A program made the position numbers and the translations under genes. The notes beneath the pieces are model-generated. The model searched no databases and was not told the DNA's origin. It was given only the letters and a program-made list of their open reading frames with translations. From an uncultured bacterium (GTDB taxonomy: Bacteria; Bacteroidota; Bacteroidia; Sphingobacteriales; Sphingobacteriaceae), in contig CAIKLP010000028.1 in the NCBI GenBank assembly GCA_903828245.1, positions 1-53,229 on the forward strand: a stretch of 53,229 nt of DNA. Direction: 5' to 3'. Positions 51,553-53,229 of the stretch are shown here, in pieces. Within the stretch, counting starts at the first letter, position 1. Each line of letters starts with the position of its first letter.

Positions 51553-51563
51553 CGGACGGTCCG
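51553..51563. repeat. Short hairpin-forming palindrome CGGAC-G-GTCCG
   Basis: CGGAC, one G and GTCCG form a perfect 5-bp inverted repeat in an otherwise A+T-rich gap, 73 nt before the excisionase-like gene. It is too short for a terminator and lacks a T-run; a regulatory or recombination site is possible. Confidence 0.4.
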
Positions 51564-51592
51564 TAACCCTACCCGACAATAAATATCGATAA

Positions 51593-51600
51593 TATATTTG
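51593..51600 (+). promoter_or_regulatory. Predicted -7 element before the excisionase-like gene
   Basis: TATATTTG is an exact -7 match, about 26 nt before the ATG at 51626. No TTG occurs at the standard distance; the upstream part holds the CGGAC palindrome, so the promoter may need an activator or be weak. Confidence 0.38.
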
Positions 51601-51625
51601 CAATGTAAATTTAAAACAATTGTAA

Positions 51626-51925
51626 ATGAGTCAAGTTATCGTAACATCAAAAGAAGAATTATCAACTTTAATAAAAGTAGCTATACTTCAAGCTCTTGAA
51701 GAGAAATCTGAAAATGTAATAGAAAAAGATGAAATTCTTTCAATACAAGAGGCATCAGTCTTTTTAAATTTAGCCAAACAAACACTTTATAGTTTTACTT
51801 CAAAAAATATTATCCCTTTTTTAAAGAAAGGTAAAAAACTATACTTTAGAAAATCTGAACTGATTATTTGGCTTTCAGAAGGTGAAAGAAAGTCTAATAG
51901 TGAAATCTTAAAAAGTATAATTTAA
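51626..51925 (+). CDS. Excisionase-like helix-turn-helix protein
   Basis: This 99-residue DNA-binding protein has a MerR/Xis-type winged HTH at about residues 40-90: ILSIQEASVFLNLAKQTLY is the helix-turn-helix and KGKKLYFRKSELIIWL the wing and following helix. Bacteroidota elements usually carry such HTH_17 proteins next to the integrase, as excisionases or as regulators of excision genes. The N-terminal 35 residues form a helix that may mediate multimerisation. It is 2 nt before the ATPase gene. The excisionase role is likely by context, but not shown. Confidence 0.82.
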   Translation: MSQVIVTSKEELSTLIKVAILQALEEKSENVIEKDEILSIQEASVFLNLAKQTLYSFTSKNIIPFLKKGKKLYFRKSELIIWLSEGERKSNSEILKSII

Positions 51926-51927
51926 TT

Positions 51928-52962
51928 ATGGAGAAGTTAAATAATCCTGAAATAAATTTAATTGAAGAAAATAATAATAAATCACTTTTAAAAATACGAA
52001 CAGGTAACCAATGTATTATTGATGCAAAAAACAAATCTGAACCTAACATGCTATTTTCTGAATTTTGGCACGAAGGAGAGCTTTGCATTTGCTTTGCAGA
52101 CACTAATCTTGGAAAGTCTATTCTTGCAGTTCAAATAGCGAATTCAATTAGTAAAGGTTTACCTGTGAATGGCTTTAAAATGAATGCTTATAAACAGAAA
52201 GTACTTTATTTTGATTTTGAAATGGGAGATAAACAATTTCAAAGGCGATACTCAGAAGAATATATAAATGATTATTTATTTGATGATAATTTTCTAAGAG
52301 TTGAGATTAATCCAGATTTTACTGATTTTGAAAAATTTGAAATTGCTTTATTTGATGCAATAGAAAAAGCAATTATAAGTCAAACTGCTAAGTTATTAAT
52401 TATTGATAATCTTACTTATTTGTGTGCACAAACAACTGAAAAAGCTAAGGATGCACTTCCATTAATGAAAAAATTAAAAGACTTAAAAATCAAACATGAT
52501 TTATCTTTATTAGTACTTGCTCATACACCAAAACGTAATTTATTTGATCCAATTACGAATAAAGACCTTGCAGGTAGTAAACATTTAGCAAATTTTGCAG
52601 ATAGTATTTTTGCTATCGGCGAGAGTTTTAAAGAAAAAAGCATACGCTATTTAAAACAGGTAAAAGCAAGAGCAACTGAAATTATATTTGATTCTGAAAA
52701 CATTGTAGTATGTGAATTACAAAAGCCAGATAATTTTTTAAAGTTTACTTATATAAACTATGGTTATGAAAAAGATCATTTAAAGCCACTTAGTGAAAAT
52801 CAATCTTCTGAAATCGATAATGCTATTATTGAACTAAAAAGTAGCACCCCTAACTTAACTAATGGTGAAATAGCACAAAGATTAGGTACATATAAAATGA
52901 AAGTGGGAAGAGTTCTAAAAAAGCACTCTGAAACAAATAGTAACAACCATAACAAGGTGTAA
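51928..52962 (+). CDS. RepA-like AAA ATPase (RecA-fold) with C-terminal wHTH
   Basis: This 344-residue ATPase has the RepA/RecA-type core. Walker A is CFADTNLGKSILA (Ala57 to Ser64), an acidic YFDFEMGDKQFQRR follows, and Walker B is LLIIDNLTYL (Asp160). HTPKRN and GSKHLANFADSIFAIG match the family's later motifs. The C-terminal 50 residues (LTNGEIAQRLGTYKMKVGRVLKKH) look like a winged helix. Such proteins occur in mobile elements as replicative helicases or as primase-associated regulators. The stop codon lies in a large inverted/direct repeat. The class-specific substrate is unknown. Confidence 0.83.
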   Translation: MEKLNNPEINLIEENNNKSLLKIRTGNQCIIDAKNKSEPNMLFSEFWHEGELCICFADTNLGKSILAVQIANSISKGLPVNGFKMNAYKQKVLYFDFEMGDKQFQRRYSEEYINDYLFDDNFLRVEINPDFTDFEKFEIALFDAIEKAIISQTAKLLIIDNLTYLCAQTTEKAKDALPLMKKLKDLKIKHDLSLLVLAHTPKRNLFDPITNKDLAGSKHLANFADSIFAIGESFKEKSIRYLKQVKARATEIIFDSENIVVCELQKPDNFLKFTYINYGYEKDHLKPLSENQSSEIDNAIIELKSSTPNLTNGEIAQRLGTYKMKVGRVLKKHSETNSNNHNKV

Positions 52963-52990
52963 CATATGTTACACATGTTACACCTTGTTA
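52950..52990. repeat. Nested inverted/direct 9-mer repeat cluster
   Basis: GTGTAACAT (52957-52965) is followed head-to-head by two tandem copies of its complement ATGTTACAC (52966-52974 and 52975-52983). The flanks TAACAAG and CTTGTTA extend the outer arms to a 16-bp perfect inverted repeat with a 9-nt spacer. The first two copies alone make an 18-bp perfect palindrome. The cluster covers the stop codon of the ATPase gene and has no T-run, so it is better read as a protein-binding or origin-like site than as a terminator. Confidence 0.75.
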
Positions 52991-53099
52991 CCCATTGTAC
53001 CTTATAAATAACTAAAAAGTGACTGAAAAAACAACTAAAACAATACTAAATTTTACTAAAAAATCGAATTAATACAAACCAAAAACTAACTAATATATA

Positions 53100-53229
53100 A
53101 TGAGAAATTCAATATGTGTAATCTGTTTAAACGAATTTAAACCCAGAGAAGGGAAATTATACTGCTCTAATGCTTGTAAGCAAAAAGGTTACTTAGATAA
53201 GAAACGCCCAAAAATCGAAGTAATAAAAA
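53100..53229 (+). CDS. Small zinc-finger-like protein, truncated by window end
   Basis: The reading frame starts at ATG 53100 and is still open at the window edge (43 codons). It encodes a Cys-x2-Cys at Cys6/Cys9 (SICVICLNEF) and a second pair in YCSNACKQKGY, about 15 residues apart, in the layout of a zinc ribbon; the rest is basic (DKKRPK). Similar CxxC...CSxxCKQ proteins are common in Bacteroidota mobile elements after the replication gene. The function is unknown and the length is not determined. Confidence 0.62.
   Translation, partial: MRNSICVICLNEFKPREGKLYCSNACKQKGYLDKKRPKIEVIK

Larger units (their letters stand above)
49392..53229 (+). mobile_element. Integrative element, left end (partial)
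   Basis: The segment from the broken tRNA-Val to the right edge has the features of an integrative, probably mobilisable, element: an att site in a tRNA, a tyrosine recombinase reading away from it, an excisionase-like HTH protein, a RepA-like ATPase, and a marked increase in A+T relative to the core genes before 49.36 kb. No conjugation, relaxase or phage structural gene is visible, so its class is undecided. The right end, tRNA restoration and cargo lie outside the window. Confidence 0.8.

Overview
The window comes from a Bacteroidota chromosome. The evidence is moderate-to-low G+C, promoter-like sites of the Bacteroidota type (TTG, about 19 nt, TAnnTTTG), and many families largely or wholly confined to that phylum: DUF2480, DUF3108/DUF3109, DUF4834, OstA-like, YfhO, a Bacteroidota-type LptC and PpiD, and an IntDOT-like integrase. 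No rRNA, CRISPR array or complete tRNA was seen.

Region 1 (about 0-16 kb) is a surface-polysaccharide locus. A minus-strand operon begins at a clear promoter near 8.0 kb. It runs through a Wza-like SLBB export protein, a Wzz-like co-polymerase, a Wzx flippase, a GDP-perosamine synthase, a NeuD/PerB-like acetyltransferase and a glycosyltransferase, and leaves the window at the left end. A winged-helix/degenerate nucleotidyltransferase regulator sits just upstream. Next to it is a nucleotide-sugar block. The plus-strand WbpB- and WbpE-like genes converge on minus-strand WbpD- and WbpA-like genes, gmd, a phosphoglucose/phosphomannose isomerase and rmlA. Together WbpA, WbpB, WbpE and WbpD should make UDP-GlcNAc3NAcA, while the isomerase, Gmd, Per and the NeuD-like enzyme should make GDP-perosamine and its N-acetyl form. 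No Fcl, Wzy or initiating phosphoglycosyltransferase is visible in the window.

Region 2 (16-31 kb) is mostly minus-strand housekeeping and envelope genes. They are a His/Gly-rich PepSY-like lipoprotein, DUF3109, DUF3108, DUF2480, a PpiD-like foldase, a small membrane protein, LptC, an outer-membrane barrel, CoaX, PurQ, a polytopic membrane protein, a secreted protein of unknown function, an MJ1255-type glycosyltransferase, an LpxH-like phosphoesterase, a 30-residue membrane peptide, a YjjG-like HAD phosphatase and a polysaccharide deacetylase-like protein.

Region 3 (31-43 kb) is a second glycan locus: YfhO, WecB-type UDP-GlcNAc 2-epimerase, a second flippase, three methyltransferases (two ordinary SAM enzymes and one FkbM), three GT4 glycosyltransferases and a left-handed beta-helix acetyltransferase. 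Region 4 (43-49.4 kb) is conserved core: uvrB, a DUF4834 gene, rdgB, an OstA-like gene, tilS and a small membrane protein.

Region 5 (49.4 kb to the right edge) is the left end of an A+T-rich integrative element. It is inserted in a tRNA-Val(UAC) gene, of which exactly the 42-nt 3' part (anticodon loop to discriminator) remains. The element carries a tyrosine recombinase without the usual Arg I, an unknown protein, an excisionase-like HTH protein, a RepA-like ATPase, an unusual inverted/direct repeat cluster and a truncated zinc-finger ORF. The element's cargo, and the restored tRNA, should lie beyond the window.
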